Below are positions 56,786 to 64,000 of a DNA stretch of 64,000 bases, piece after piece; position 1 is the first letter of the stretch; every line of letters begins with the position of its first letter. A program made the translations under genes and the position numbers. The DNA is taken from assembly GCA_903864275.1 (NCBI GenBank), contig CAIPFE010000007.1, positions 1-64,000 on the forward strand. The letters run 5' to 3'. The notes beneath the pieces are model-generated. The model was given only the letters and a program-made list of their open reading frames with translations, did not search any database and was not told the DNA's origin. This DNA is from an uncultured Mucilaginibacter sp. Lineage in GTDB: Bacteria; Bacteroidota; Bacteroidia; Sphingobacteriales; Sphingobacteriaceae.

Positions 56786-57733
56786 TTATTTAGTGTGTTT
56801 TTTCGAAAAATCAAATATGTAAAGCACTCCGCCGAAGATGGTAGTACTTTGGCCAACATTTCTGCCGGTTAAAACGTAGTTCCCGCCGGCGGTAAGCTCA
56901 AGTCCGGACACGGCATCAAAACTATATTTTAACAATCCGCCGATAGTGCTCCAGTTCATAGTATTGCTCGGAAAAGGCATGTCGTTTTTCCGCATATCAA
57001 AACCGCCCAATGTGGTGGTTTGGGAGAAAATGGCCTCTGCGTTAAATTTCAGGCTGCGGTAACCTGCACTGAAAAGAAAATTGTTCATATTGGGCATATA
57101 TACCTTGTTGCTGTTTATTAACTCCGTTGTGTAATAGGCTGGTTGGTCAATCGTAATATCACTTCGTACAATGTACTGGCCAGCTCCGGCCACAAAAAAT
57201 CGGCCCACCTGGTAATTAACAAGGGCTCTTAATGAACCAGTGGTGCTGTGAAGGCCAATAGACATGGGCAAAAAATTTGGCTCATAGTTAGTCAGCGGTA
57301 TTGAGCCGGCGGCAATGGCATCAACACTAAATATGCCCTTGCCGATCTCAGTTTGAAATGGAACCCATTTTAAGGAAAGCGTCAGGTCCTGCACGCCCTT
57401 CTGCCCTTTAAGGGTACCGGCTGATGCATTGGTAGTAACGTAGGGTACTGAAAACAAAACATCGAGCTTGTTAGTGATACCGTATACGCCGCCAATGCCG
57501 TACATTTTGGTATTTACAGTACCAAGATTGGCATTATCGCGCTTAAAAGTCCCCTCCCAGTAATTCGACCAGCTGTTGGTGGTGTACATCGCACCGGCAC
57601 AGAAGAAATTTTTGGGGATCATAAGGGCGTCCGCATCTGTTTGGGCGCGGGCGATTTGTGAAAAAGATATCAGGCAGCATGTAGCTATACAATATCTATA
57701 AAAGCATAGATGTAATGATTTCATCATAATCAT
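56786..57733 (-). CDS. Outer-membrane beta-barrel protein (MetA-like transporter family)
   Basis: 315 residues. Signal peptide ends A-R-A-Q near residue 31. The mature chain alternates polar and hydrophobic residues and ends in a strand, I-F-G-G-V-L-Y-I-F-D-F. G-G-V-Y-G-I-T-N-K-L-D-V-L-F-S-V-P-Y near 82 is typical of FadL/MetA-type 'transporter' barrels. It is the first gene of the SusC/D operon and could give a second route for a hydrophobic compound. Three Met codons compete for the start; the first is listed. Confidence 0.8.
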   Translation of the reverse strand: MIMMKSLHLCFYRYCIATCCLISFSQIARAQTDADALMIPKNFFCAGAMYTTNSWSNYWEGTFKRDNANLGTVNTKMYGIGGVYGITNKLDVLFSVPYVTTNASAGTLKGQKGVQDLTLSLKWVPFQTEIGKGIFSVDAIAAGSIPLTNYEPNFLPMSIGLHSTTGSLRALVNYQVGRFFVAGAGQYIVRSDITIDQPAYYTTELINSNKVYMPNMNNFLFSAGYRSLKFNAEAIFSQTTTLGGFDMRKNDMPFPSNTMNWSTIGGLLKYSFDAVSGLELTAGGNYVLTGRNVGQSTTIFGGVLYIFDFSKKHTK

Positions 57734-57978
57734 TTGTTAAAAAGTAAATAAAAAAGGGTTGAATAATATTGAGGCAATAAACGGCGGACAACGAAAATTA
57801 TCGTTACAGCCCATTTGAATTGCTGTCAAATGCGGAATTACAAAGCTTAGAAACCTTTAAATTGGTAAATGCACAGGCATGTGCCACACAACTTGCGCGG
57901 CGTATCTGTTGCCATAAACAAATTAAAATACGGCCTTATAAAATAATAAGGTGCACAAATAAAGTTTAAAAAGCAGTG
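57734..57978. other. Upstream region of the SusC/D-haloperoxidase operon
   Basis: 245 bp with no gene seen. No TAnnTTTG box was found on the minus strand. GCACAGGCATGTGCC near 57871 is a short palindrome (GGCA-TG-TGCC). The promoter of the long operon should lie here but I cannot place it. Confidence 0.4.
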
Positions 57979-58530
57979 TTAGCTAATGAAATTGGGCGGT
58001 TTGCCGGGGGACTCGATAAAAGGATCGTTTATTTTGATAGATGCAGGGACGTTATTCTTTTGCATGAAAATGCCAAAAGCTGAATAACTATATTGAAAAG
58101 CCTGGAAATTATATTCACTTAAGGTATTTACTTTTTTAGATACCGGATCCTGCCCTTTCTTGCTTAAAGGTACATCGGCGAAATCTTTGGCAGCAATAAC
58201 ATTTGCATTTACCAGGCGGGTTTTAGTCGCATTTGGTAAACAAATAAAATACATGGTATCGCGGGTCATTTTAAGCTTTACATAATTGTAGTAAGCGTCT
58301 TTTAGCTGCACTTGCCCAACAATTTCTTCATATTCATCCCAATCCTGGATGGTGGGCATATTCACCGGTATTTTTATCTCGACAAATTTGTTCTTATCAA
58401 TCTTATTATCGAATATCTGTTTTACCATCTGTACATCCGACTGATGAATATAATATTGAAACAATAGCGCATAGCCACCTATATAAAACAGGTGGATACT
58501 CAACAATACAATGGCAAAAAATCGTTTCAA
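57979..58530 (-). CDS. Hypothetical exported protein
   Basis: 183 residues. One hydrophobic segment at about 4-26 is an uncleaved anchor or signal peptide. The rest is soluble, with Q-Y-Y-I-H-Q-S-D near 27, I-K-I-P-V-N-M-P near 53 and a strand-rich middle. The family is not recognised. The gene is separated by 245 bp from the barrel gene and diverges from the YeeE/YedE genes; both contexts are compatible with an envelope role. Confidence 0.75.
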   Translation of the reverse strand: MKRFFAIVLLSIHLFYIGGYALLFQYYIHQSDVQMVKQIFDNKIDKNKFVEIKIPVNMPTIQDWDEYEEIVGQVQLKDAYYNYVKLKMTRDTMYFICLPNATKTRLVNANVIAAKDFADVPLSKKGQDPVSKKVNTLSEYNFQAFQYSYSAFGIFMQKNNVPASIKINDPFIESPGKPPNFIS

Positions 58531-58698
58531 TTAGTCAGGTATTATCAATAGTTGGTTTTAACAGCGCTAATGTATATAATAATTCCTGAAAGTTGTATCG
58601 TTTTTTTTACAATTTAAAGATTGGGGGTAAAAATTCTTTAGAATAATTCTAATTAGTGAACATATTTCCATCTGTAAAAAGTTCGTTATGCTAATAAG

Positions 58699-58706
58699 TA
58701 TATTTG
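58699..58706 (+). promoter_or_regulatory. Candidate -7 box TATATTTG for the YeeE-cydAB region
   Basis: TATATTTG is identical to the box proposed at 22271 and fits TAnnTTTG. It would give a leader of about 28 nt before the ATG at 58741. The -33 region has only a weak match. Confidence 0.45.
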
Positions 58707-58740
58707 CAAAGAATGATGCAATTTGTTCATTCATAACGGC

Positions 58741-59301
58741 ATGGAATTTTTAAAACAACCCTGGCCCTGGTATGTAGCCGGCCCCTTGATGGGCCTGGTT
58801 GTGCCTGCGCTGTTATTAGCCGGGAATAAGCCTTTTGGTATATCGTCATCACTAAAACACATTTGTGCGATATGTTTTCCCGCCAACATTTCATTTTTTA
58901 AACACGACTGGCGAAAAGAAACCTGGAACTTGTTTTTTGCAGCCGGTATTGTTTTGGGCGGGCTTATAGCCGCTCAATTTTTAAACGGGCAGCACCCGGT
59001 TAAAATTAACCCGCAAACAACAGCCTTACTAAAACAACAGGGCGTAAAAGATTTTAGCGGTTTATTGCCCACCGACATTTTCAGCTTTCAGCAATTACTC
59101 ACGTTACGGGGGCTTATTTTTATAGTAGCCGGCGGCTTCCTGGTTGGTTTTGGCACACGTTATGCCGGCGGCTGCACCTCGGGCCATTCAATTATGGGCA
59201 TAGCCTCCCTGCAGTGGCCATCACTGGTTGCCACCTGCTGCTTTATGATCGGGGGATTTATAACGACCTGGTTTATTTTACCTTATCTTATTCATCTATG
59301 A
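58741..59301 (+). CDS. YeeE/YedE-family sulfur transporter, N-terminal half protein
   Basis: 186 residues from ATG 58741; the open frame extends to a TTG at 58723, but the ATG is more likely. About five membrane segments. [15 protein letters not shown] near residue 140 is the signature of this family, whose Cys residues relay thiosulfate or a sulfane-sulfur group in YeeE. It overlaps the next gene by 4 bp (ATGA), and the two probably make one transporter. Confidence 0.9.
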   Translation: MEFLKQPWPWYVAGPLMGLVVPALLLAGNKPFGISSSLKHICAICFPANISFFKHDWRKETWNLFFAAGIVLGGLIAAQFLNGQHPVKINPQTTALLKQQGVKDFSGLLPTDIFSFQQLLTLRGLIFIVAGGFLVGFGTRYAGGCTSGHSIMGIASLQWPSLVATCCFMIGGFITTWFILPYLIHL

Positions 59302-59711
59302 TCCGCAATATTAAATATTTAATTATCGGGGTCTTATTCGGCATTATCCTGGTTAAATCCGAAGTTATTTCCTGGTTCAGGATACAGGAAATGTTCAGGC
59401 TGCAGGCGTTTCACATGTATGGCATTATCGGCAGCGCCATTGCGGTTGGGATGATCTCGATATTTTTAATAAAGCGGCTCCGCCTTAAAACAGTTGGCGG
59501 CGAAGCTGTAACCGTCCCCAAAAAAGAATTCCATTGGGGCACCATTTACGGCGGGTTAATATTTGGTTTGGGATGGGCCATCACAGGCGCCTGCCCCGGG
59601 CCACTATTCGCTCAAATAGGAAGCGGGTTCCTTGTGGTTACCGTAACGTTATTTAGCGCCATAGCAGGCACCTGGTTTTACGGGCTGCTGAGGGAAAAGC
59701 TGCCTCATTAG
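59298..59711 (+). CDS. YeeE/YedE-family sulfur transporter, C-terminal half protein (DUF6691-like)
   Basis: 137 residues from the ATG at 59298, which overlaps the previous stop. Four membrane segments. G-W-A-I-T-G-A-C-P-G-P-L-F near residue 95 is the second family signature with its Cys. With the preceding protein it forms the split version of YeeE/YedE, common in Bacteroidota and often linked to sulfide or persulfide handling. Here it is followed by cydAB 80 bp later. Confidence 0.9.
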   Translation: MIRNIKYLIIGVLFGIILVKSEVISWFRIQEMFRLQAFHMYGIIGSAIAVGMISIFLIKRLRLKTVGGEAVTVPKKEFHWGTIYGGLIFGLGWAITGACPGPLFAQIGSGFLVVTVTLFSAIAGTWFYGLLREKLPH

Positions 59712-59791
59712 CTGAGTGGTACAAACAGAATTTAGATAATAAATAGTGAGCAGCGAATTATAAACAATCATCACTCATCAACAACGAAGAA

Positions 59792-61117
59792 ATGAACGAT
59801 TTTCTCGCCGCAAGGTCGCAAATGGCTATTTCGCTGGGCTTTCATATCATCTATTCCTGTATCGGGATGGTGATGCCGGTGTTTATGGCGGTATCTCATT
59901 ATAAATGGATAAAAACCGGCGACCCTGTTTACAAAAACATTACCCAGGCCTGGAGCAAGGGGGTAGCTATATTTTTTGCTACCGGCGCGGTATCCGGCAC
60001 GATATTATCATTTGAGTTGGGGCTGCTATGGCCAAAGTTTATGGAGCGTGCCGGGCCAATATTTGGCATGCCGTTCTCGCTCGAAGGAGTCGCATTTTTT
60101 ATAGAAGCGATTGCTCTCGGATTTTTCCTTTACGGATGGAACAAATTTAATAAATGGTTCCATTGGGCCACTGGTATTGTGGTAGGCGTAAGCGGGATCG
60201 CATCGGGGATTTTGGTGGTATCGGCCAATTCATGGATGAACAACCCGGCAGGATTTGATTATATCAACGGCCAGTATCTTAATATCGACCCGATCCAGGC
60301 CATGTTTAATGGTTCATGGTTTTCAGAGGCATTGCACATGATCATCGCCGCGTTTTCGGCAACCGGGTTCGCAGTGGCAGGTGTCCACGCTTTAATGATC
60401 GCGAAGAAAAGAAATGTGCAATTTCACACCAAAGCATTTAAAATAGCCATTGTTTTTGGAGCGGTTGCTGCTATTTTACAGCCATTCAGCGGCGATATAT
60501 CAGCAAAAAACGTTGCAAAAACCCAGCCTGCCAAATCAGCCGCGATGGAGGCCCATTTTCATACCCAATCTTATGCGCCTTTGATCATTGGGGGTATACC
60601 CGATACACTAAATAAAAAAGTGAATTATGGTATTGAGATCCCCGGCCTTTTAAGTTTTTTGGTAAACGATAATTTTCAAGAGCCGGTTACTGGGCTAGAC
60701 AAGGTCCCCGCCAAAAACCAGCCGCCAATTGCGATTACCCATTATGCTTTTGAGCTGATGATCGCCATCGGATCGGCAATGATGCTGGTTGGGATATTAT
60801 ATTTTGTGGCCTTGTGGAAAAAACGGAGCTGGCTCTCAAAAAAATGGTTTCTCGACCTGTTTATTTTGGCGACACCATTTGGTTTTATTGCAGTTGAAGC
60901 CGGTTGGACGGTTACCGAAGTTGGCCGGCAACCCTGGATCATACAGGGCATTATGCGCACCAGCGAAGCAGTAACGCCAATGCCGGGTATCCATTATACA
61001 TTTTACCTTTTTACGGCGGTTTATTTTACACTAAGCCTGGCCGTAATATTTTTATTAAGCAGGCAGATAAAAATGGTGCCCGAATTATACGAATCCTACG
61101 ATCCAATTAAAGCATAA
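59792..61117 (+). CDS. cydA: Cytochrome bd ubiquinol oxidase subunit I
   Basis: 441 residues with about nine membrane segments. Heme ligands His18 (G-F-H-I-I-Y) and His182 (S-E-A-L-H-M-I) and the proton-channel glutamates E99 and E105 (S-L-E-G-V-A-F-F-I-E-A) are present. G-R-Q-P-W-I-I-Q-G near residue 377 is the family signature. The Q-loop region is short, as in the class without the extended loop. It reduces O2 to water at high affinity and is resistant to sulfide, which fits the sulfur transporter next door. Confidence 0.96.
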   Translation: MNDFLAARSQMAISLGFHIIYSCIGMVMPVFMAVSHYKWIKTGDPVYKNITQAWSKGVAIFFATGAVSGTILSFELGLLWPKFMERAGPIFGMPFSLEGVAFFIEAIALGFFLYGWNKFNKWFHWATGIVVGVSGIASGILVVSANSWMNNPAGFDYINGQYLNIDPIQAMFNGSWFSEALHMIIAAFSATGFAVAGVHALMIAKKRNVQFHTKAFKIAIVFGAVAAILQPFSGDISAKNVAKTQPAKSAAMEAHFHTQSYAPLIIGGIPDTLNKKVNYGIEIPGLLSFLVNDNFQEPVTGLDKVPAKNQPPIAITHYAFELMIAIGSAMMLVGILYFVALWKKRSWLSKKWFLDLFILATPFGFIAVEAGWTVTEVGRQPWIIQGIMRTSEAVTPMPGIHYTFYLFTAVYFTLSLAVIFLLSRQIKMVPELYESYDPIKA

Positions 61118-61119
61118 AC

Positions 61120-62133
61120 ATGTTGTATATTGTCATCACCTTCCTGTTTTTGGCCATTGTATTATACTTCCTGCTTGGCGGGGCCGATTTTGGCGCGGGT
61201 ATCATTGAACTTTTTACGTCCAACAAAAATAAATCGCGCACCCGCGAAACCATGTACCACGCCATAGGGCCCATTTGGGAGGCAAACCACATGTGGCTCA
61301 TCATAGCAGTGGTAATTATGTTTGTCGGTTTCCCGGAGGTATACAGCGATATGTGCACCTACCTGCACATTCCATTGTTAATTATGCTGCTGGGTATTAC
61401 CGCCCGGGGAACAGCCTTCGCCTTCCGGAGCTATGATGCCGTAAAGGATGAAAGGACACAGAATTTATACAACCATATTTTCGTTTATTCCAGCTTTGTT
61501 ACACCGCTTTTTTTGGGGATTATCGCGGGCAGCGCTATTTCAAGGCAGATAGACCTGCATGCCACATCATTCCTTGCAGCTTATGTCTATAGCTGGTTAA
61601 ATTACTTTTCTGTTGCGGTCGGTCTTTTTACTGTTGCATTAAGCGGGTACCTTGCCGCAATTTATTTGATCGGCGAAGCTGATAATGATAAGGATGTACG
61701 CCGTTTTATCAAAAAAGCACGGTTAATGAATATCCTCGCAGTAATTTTTGGCGGTACGGTATTTTTAGCCGCCGACCTGGAAGATATCCGCCTTGCCCAT
61801 TTTATATTCGGCAACCCGGTCAGCCTTATCGCCGTGATAACTGCATTCATTTCGCTGCTAGTGATGTGGCTAATGATCTTAAAAGGGAAAAAGAAAATAA
61901 TACGCGTTTTCGCGGCCTTCCAGGTTACCATGATCTTGCTGGCAGTGGGCTACATGCACTTCCCTTATGTTATTATGATAAAAGGGGGAGAAAACCTGTC
62001 GCTGCTTTCCCTGCATGCCACGGCCAAAACCATTGATGATTTAGGCTGGGGACTTTTCATCGGCAGCTTTTTAATATTGCCTTCACTGTTTTATTTGTAT
62101 TATAGCTTTCAAAAGAAAGAGGAGATCGTCTGA
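61120..62133 (+). CDS. cydB: Cytochrome bd ubiquinol oxidase subunit II
   Basis: 337 residues, about eight membrane segments, starting 2 bp after the cydA stop. N-terminal F-L-L-G-G-A-D-F-G-A-G-like stretch (residues about 15-26) and G-P-I-W-E-A-N-H-M-W near 50 are typical of CydB. It packs against CydA and is needed for haem b595/d assembly. Its stop codon TGA is formed by the left arm of the palindromic repeat at 62128, and the protein may have lost or gained a few terminal residues through that insertion. Confidence 0.96.
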   Translation: MLYIVITFLFLAIVLYFLLGGADFGAGIIELFTSNKNKSRTRETMYHAIGPIWEANHMWLIIAVVIMFVGFPEVYSDMCTYLHIPLLIMLLGITARGTAFAFRSYDAVKDERTQNLYNHIFVYSSFVTPLFLGIIAGSAISRQIDLHATSFLAAYVYSWLNYFSVAVGLFTVALSGYLAAIYLIGEADNDKDVRRFIKKARLMNILAVIFGGTVFLAADLEDIRLAHFIFGNPVSLIAVITAFISLLVMWLMILKGKKKIIRVFAAFQVTMILLAVGYMHFPYVIMIKGGENLSLLSLHATAKTIDDLGWGLFIGSFLILPSLFYLYYSFQKKEEIV

Positions 62134-62227
62134 ACCGGGATTCAACGGATTTTACGGATTTTTGAGATGATAGTCGCTATTCTATAATCCGAATAATCGG
62201 TAAAATCTGCTTAATCCCGGTTCAGAC
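62128..62227. repeat. REP-like palindromic element, copy B, holding two stop codons
   Basis: GTCTGAACCGGGATT (62128-62142) and AATCCCGGTTCAGAC (62213-62227) are perfect complements. The interior has CGGATTTTACGGATTT and its degenerate partner. The cydB stop TGA (62131-62133) lies in the left arm. The convergent DUF1080 gene's stop TAA (62211-62213) touches the right arm, whose minus strand encodes L-N-R-D. It is the second copy of the element at 432-523. Confidence 0.85.
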
Positions 62228-63599
62228 TAAGACGTTTCACTTTAATGCTCCTGAACCATGCCTCATTACCATGATCCTGCAACAGCAAATGCCCTTCTTT
62301 TGCTTCGCCGAAGTTTTTCCAGATCACGTATTTACTAATAGCCACCAGGTCGCGGAACTCTTTTGAACCACGCTCGTATTCAAGCACTTTAACGCCATTC
62401 AGGTAATGCTCGACGTGGTTATTAGGATAAACAATTATCCGCCCCGTGTTCCATGCGCCTACCGGATGTACAAAACGTTCCTGTTTATTGGCCGGGATAA
62501 GATCGTATAACGAGGCAAGCGTCCTGTCGCCGCTGCGGCCAAGCTTGGCATCGGGGTGCAGTTTATCATCCAGAACCTGGTATTCCAAACCAATGGCCGA
62601 GCCTTTGGTAACTTCGGACAAGGTCACAAAATATTTAACACCGCTATTTGCGCCCGGCGTAATTTTAAACTCAAACGACAGGTCAAAAGCGCCGTAAAGG
62701 CTATCAGTGACAATATCACCCCCACCCGATTCTTCTTTACCCTCCGAAGGCAGCACATGCATGGTACCATCAGCATACAGCCAGCCTTTGGCCGGAAATT
62801 TGGTAAGCGTTGCACCGCGCCAGCCGTTTGAAGTATGCCCGTCGTACAACAATTTCCATCCACTTACTATTTCATGAGGCGAAAGCTGGTTGGTTGTATA
62901 ATTTAGCGTATAAACGTCTTTGGGGAACGGTTTAAATTCCAGGTTTTCGGTTTGGATGACAAGGTTTTTAAAATATACTTTTTTACCCGCCTGATCTGGC
63001 GTGGTTACCGCATGAACCTGTAAACCTATAAAACCTTTGCTGTCGACCGTATCCACCACATCCGCAACCGCCGTACCATTTATCCATGTGCGCATTTCGT
63101 TACCTATACATTCTATGCGGATATGGTTATAAACCCCAACTTTAAACGCATCTTTTGCTTTTGCATTAAGGTCAAGCGGATATAGCCAGTCCCTCCTGCC
63201 CTCGTCATAAATGCCACCCGACCATTTACGGCTCGAAGGATCGATCTCAAACTGCCTGCCGTAAACTTTTCCTTTTCCGTTATTCCCGGTTGGATCATAA
63301 TGACTGCGCACCTGCACGCCGGAATTACTCAGCGGACTTTCGATTTTAGTATCCATCTCCAAAATAAAATCACCATATTCCTTTTCTGTTACCAGGAAGG
63401 TGTTACCTGAATTAAGCACCGTTGTACCAACGATTGCGCCATCTTCAACTTTATAATCGGCAGTCCCCGCGAGGCGTTTCCAGCCTTTGAGGGTTTTGCC
63501 ATCGAACAGGCCGGGAGTGCTTTGCGCATGGGTATTTAAGGATATAATCGAGGATGCAGCTATTAAAATAATCGCGGTAGTTAACGTCAGGCTTTTCAT
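62211..63599 (-). CDS. Secreted protein with two DUF1080 (3-keto-disaccharide hydrolase-like) domains
   Basis: 462 residues. Signal peptide of about 25 residues (ends T-H-A-Q). Domain 1 (about 30-215) begins G-L-F-D-G-K-T-L-K-G-W and domain 2 (about 240-455) begins W-K-L-L-Y-D-G-H-T-S-N-G-W, the F-D-G/Y-D-G-W starts typical of DUF1080. Each is a jelly-roll fold. Members hydrolyse 3-keto-glycosides in some Bacteroidota; a function in glycoside breakdown is likely but the substrate is unknown. The last four residues come from the repeat described at 62128. Confidence 0.9.
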   Translation of the reverse strand: MKSLTLTTAIILIAASSIISLNTHAQSTPGLFDGKTLKGWKRLAGTADYKVEDGAIVGTTVLNSGNTFLVTEKEYGDFILEMDTKIESPLSNSGVQVRSHYDPTGNNGKGKVYGRQFEIDPSSRKWSGGIYDEGRRDWLYPLDLNAKAKDAFKVGVYNHIRIECIGNEMRTWINGTAVADVVDTVDSKGFIGLQVHAVTTPDQAGKKVYFKNLVIQTENLEFKPFPKDVYTLNYTTNQLSPHEIVSGWKLLYDGHTSNGWRGATLTKFPAKGWLYADGTMHVLPSEGKEESGGGDIVTDSLYGAFDLSFEFKITPGANSGVKYFVTLSEVTKGSAIGLEYQVLDDKLHPDAKLGRSGDRTLASLYDLIPANKQERFVHPVGAWNTGRIIVYPNNHVEHYLNGVKVLEYERGSKEFRDLVAISKYVIWKNFGEAKEGHLLLQDHGNEAWFRSIKVKRLSLNRD

Positions 63600-63659
63600 A
63601 ACAATTGGTTTGTTTTAAAATTAGGTATAAAAGAACAGCTTAAGAAAGGATTTGTCAAA

Positions 63660-63896
63660 TTAAATGGGGCTGCTATCAGCCTTTGCTTTGTAAAATTCGT
63701 AAGACATTTTTTGCAAAAACCACATAAACGTACCGAAAAACCATGAGCGTTCGCGTTCACTTCGCAGCAACACACGCAATTTTAAATGCGTTAACGGCTG
63801 AAAATCAGTTAGTTGATTTTTGCCAATATCCAAAAAATGCAATAATGGCAACACCCCTGCAAAGACAATAAAAACGACAGGCTTTATCCTTTGCAT
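63660..63896 (-). CDS. Possible small protein of unknown function
   Basis: 78 codons. A hydrophobic N-terminus (V-V-F-I-V-F-A-G-V-L-P-L-L near 7-19) is followed by a basic stretch (L-R-S-E-R-E-R) and an aromatic tail (W-F-F-G-T-F-M-W-F). It could be a small membrane protein or a gene remnant. No family is recognised, and its start lies next to repeat phrases at 63897. Confidence 0.3.
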   Translation of the reverse strand: MQRIKPVVFIVFAGVLPLLHFLDIGKNQLTDFQPLTHLKLRVLLRSERERSWFFGTFMWFLQKMSYEFYKAKADSSPI

Positions 63897-64000
63897 TGAC
63901 CAACTTAATCCAACCTAGTCGAACTTGACCAACTTAATCCAATCCAACTTAACTAACTTAATCTAACCCAATCAACTCTATCCAACGTAATCAACTTTTA
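63897..64000. repeat. CCAACTTAATCCAA phrase repeats at the right edge
   Basis: GACCAACTTAATCCAACC, TTGACCAACTTAATCCAATCC, AACTTAACTAACTTAATC and CCAACGTAATCAAC follow each other to the window end. It is another local degenerate repeat, and it may continue beyond the window. Confidence 0.6.

Overview
The window looks like a chromosomal segment of a Bacteroidota bacterium, most likely Sphingobacteriaceae (Mucilaginibacter/Pedobacter type). The support is a SusC/SusD pair, a beta-propeller hybrid histidine kinase, DUF4251, DUF1080 and DUF3179 proteins, large double-FtsX ABC permeases, a few TAnnTTTG-type -7 boxes, and mostly weak Shine-Dalgarno sites. The genus is an inference. No rRNA, tRNA or CRISPR was recognised.

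Region 1 (1-21 kb): an export locus. On the minus strand a HlyD-type adaptor, one MacB/LolD-type ATPase and a tandem array of seven MacB/FtsX-type permeases (about 790-811 aa) run leftwards. The two copies farthest from the ATPase are broken: one carries an in-frame amber codon, the other is cut to 83 codons beside the tail of an IS1595-type transposase at the window edge. A divergent NtrC-type response regulator and its histidine kinase sit on the other side of a 457-bp promoter region and probably control the locus.

Region 2 (21-31 kb): a possible serpin-like lipoprotein, a DoxX-like membrane protein, two large hybrid histidine kinases without a DNA-binding output domain, and an NADPH-dependent FMN reductase. 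Region 3 (31-41 kb): htpG flanked by inverted 9-mer repeat arrays, a DUF4251 protein, an ethanolamine module (eutB, eutC, permease), two small tandem paralogues of unknown function, a Tat-type TIM-barrel epimerase and an NHL-repeat lipoprotein.

Region 4 (41-46.4 kb, minus): RidA, a D-threonine aldolase/D-serine dehydratase-like enzyme, an M19 dipeptidase and a GH63-like glucosidase. This is a plausible unit for using D-amino acids from peptides. It is separated by a strong terminator from region 5 (46.6-57.7 kb, minus): beta-barrel protein, vanadium-haloperoxidase/PAP2 enzyme, AhpD-like protein, SusC, SusD, DUF3179 protein, secreted esterase and DoxX-like protein, which looks like one long operon. 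Region 6 (58-64 kb): a two-part YeeE/YedE sulfur transporter, cytochrome bd oxidase (cydAB) and a double-DUF1080 protein.

A recurrent feature is the intergenic DNA. Many gaps hold short degenerate repeat phrases of 7-9 bp or larger inverted repeats, and several of these contain the stop codons of the flanking genes.
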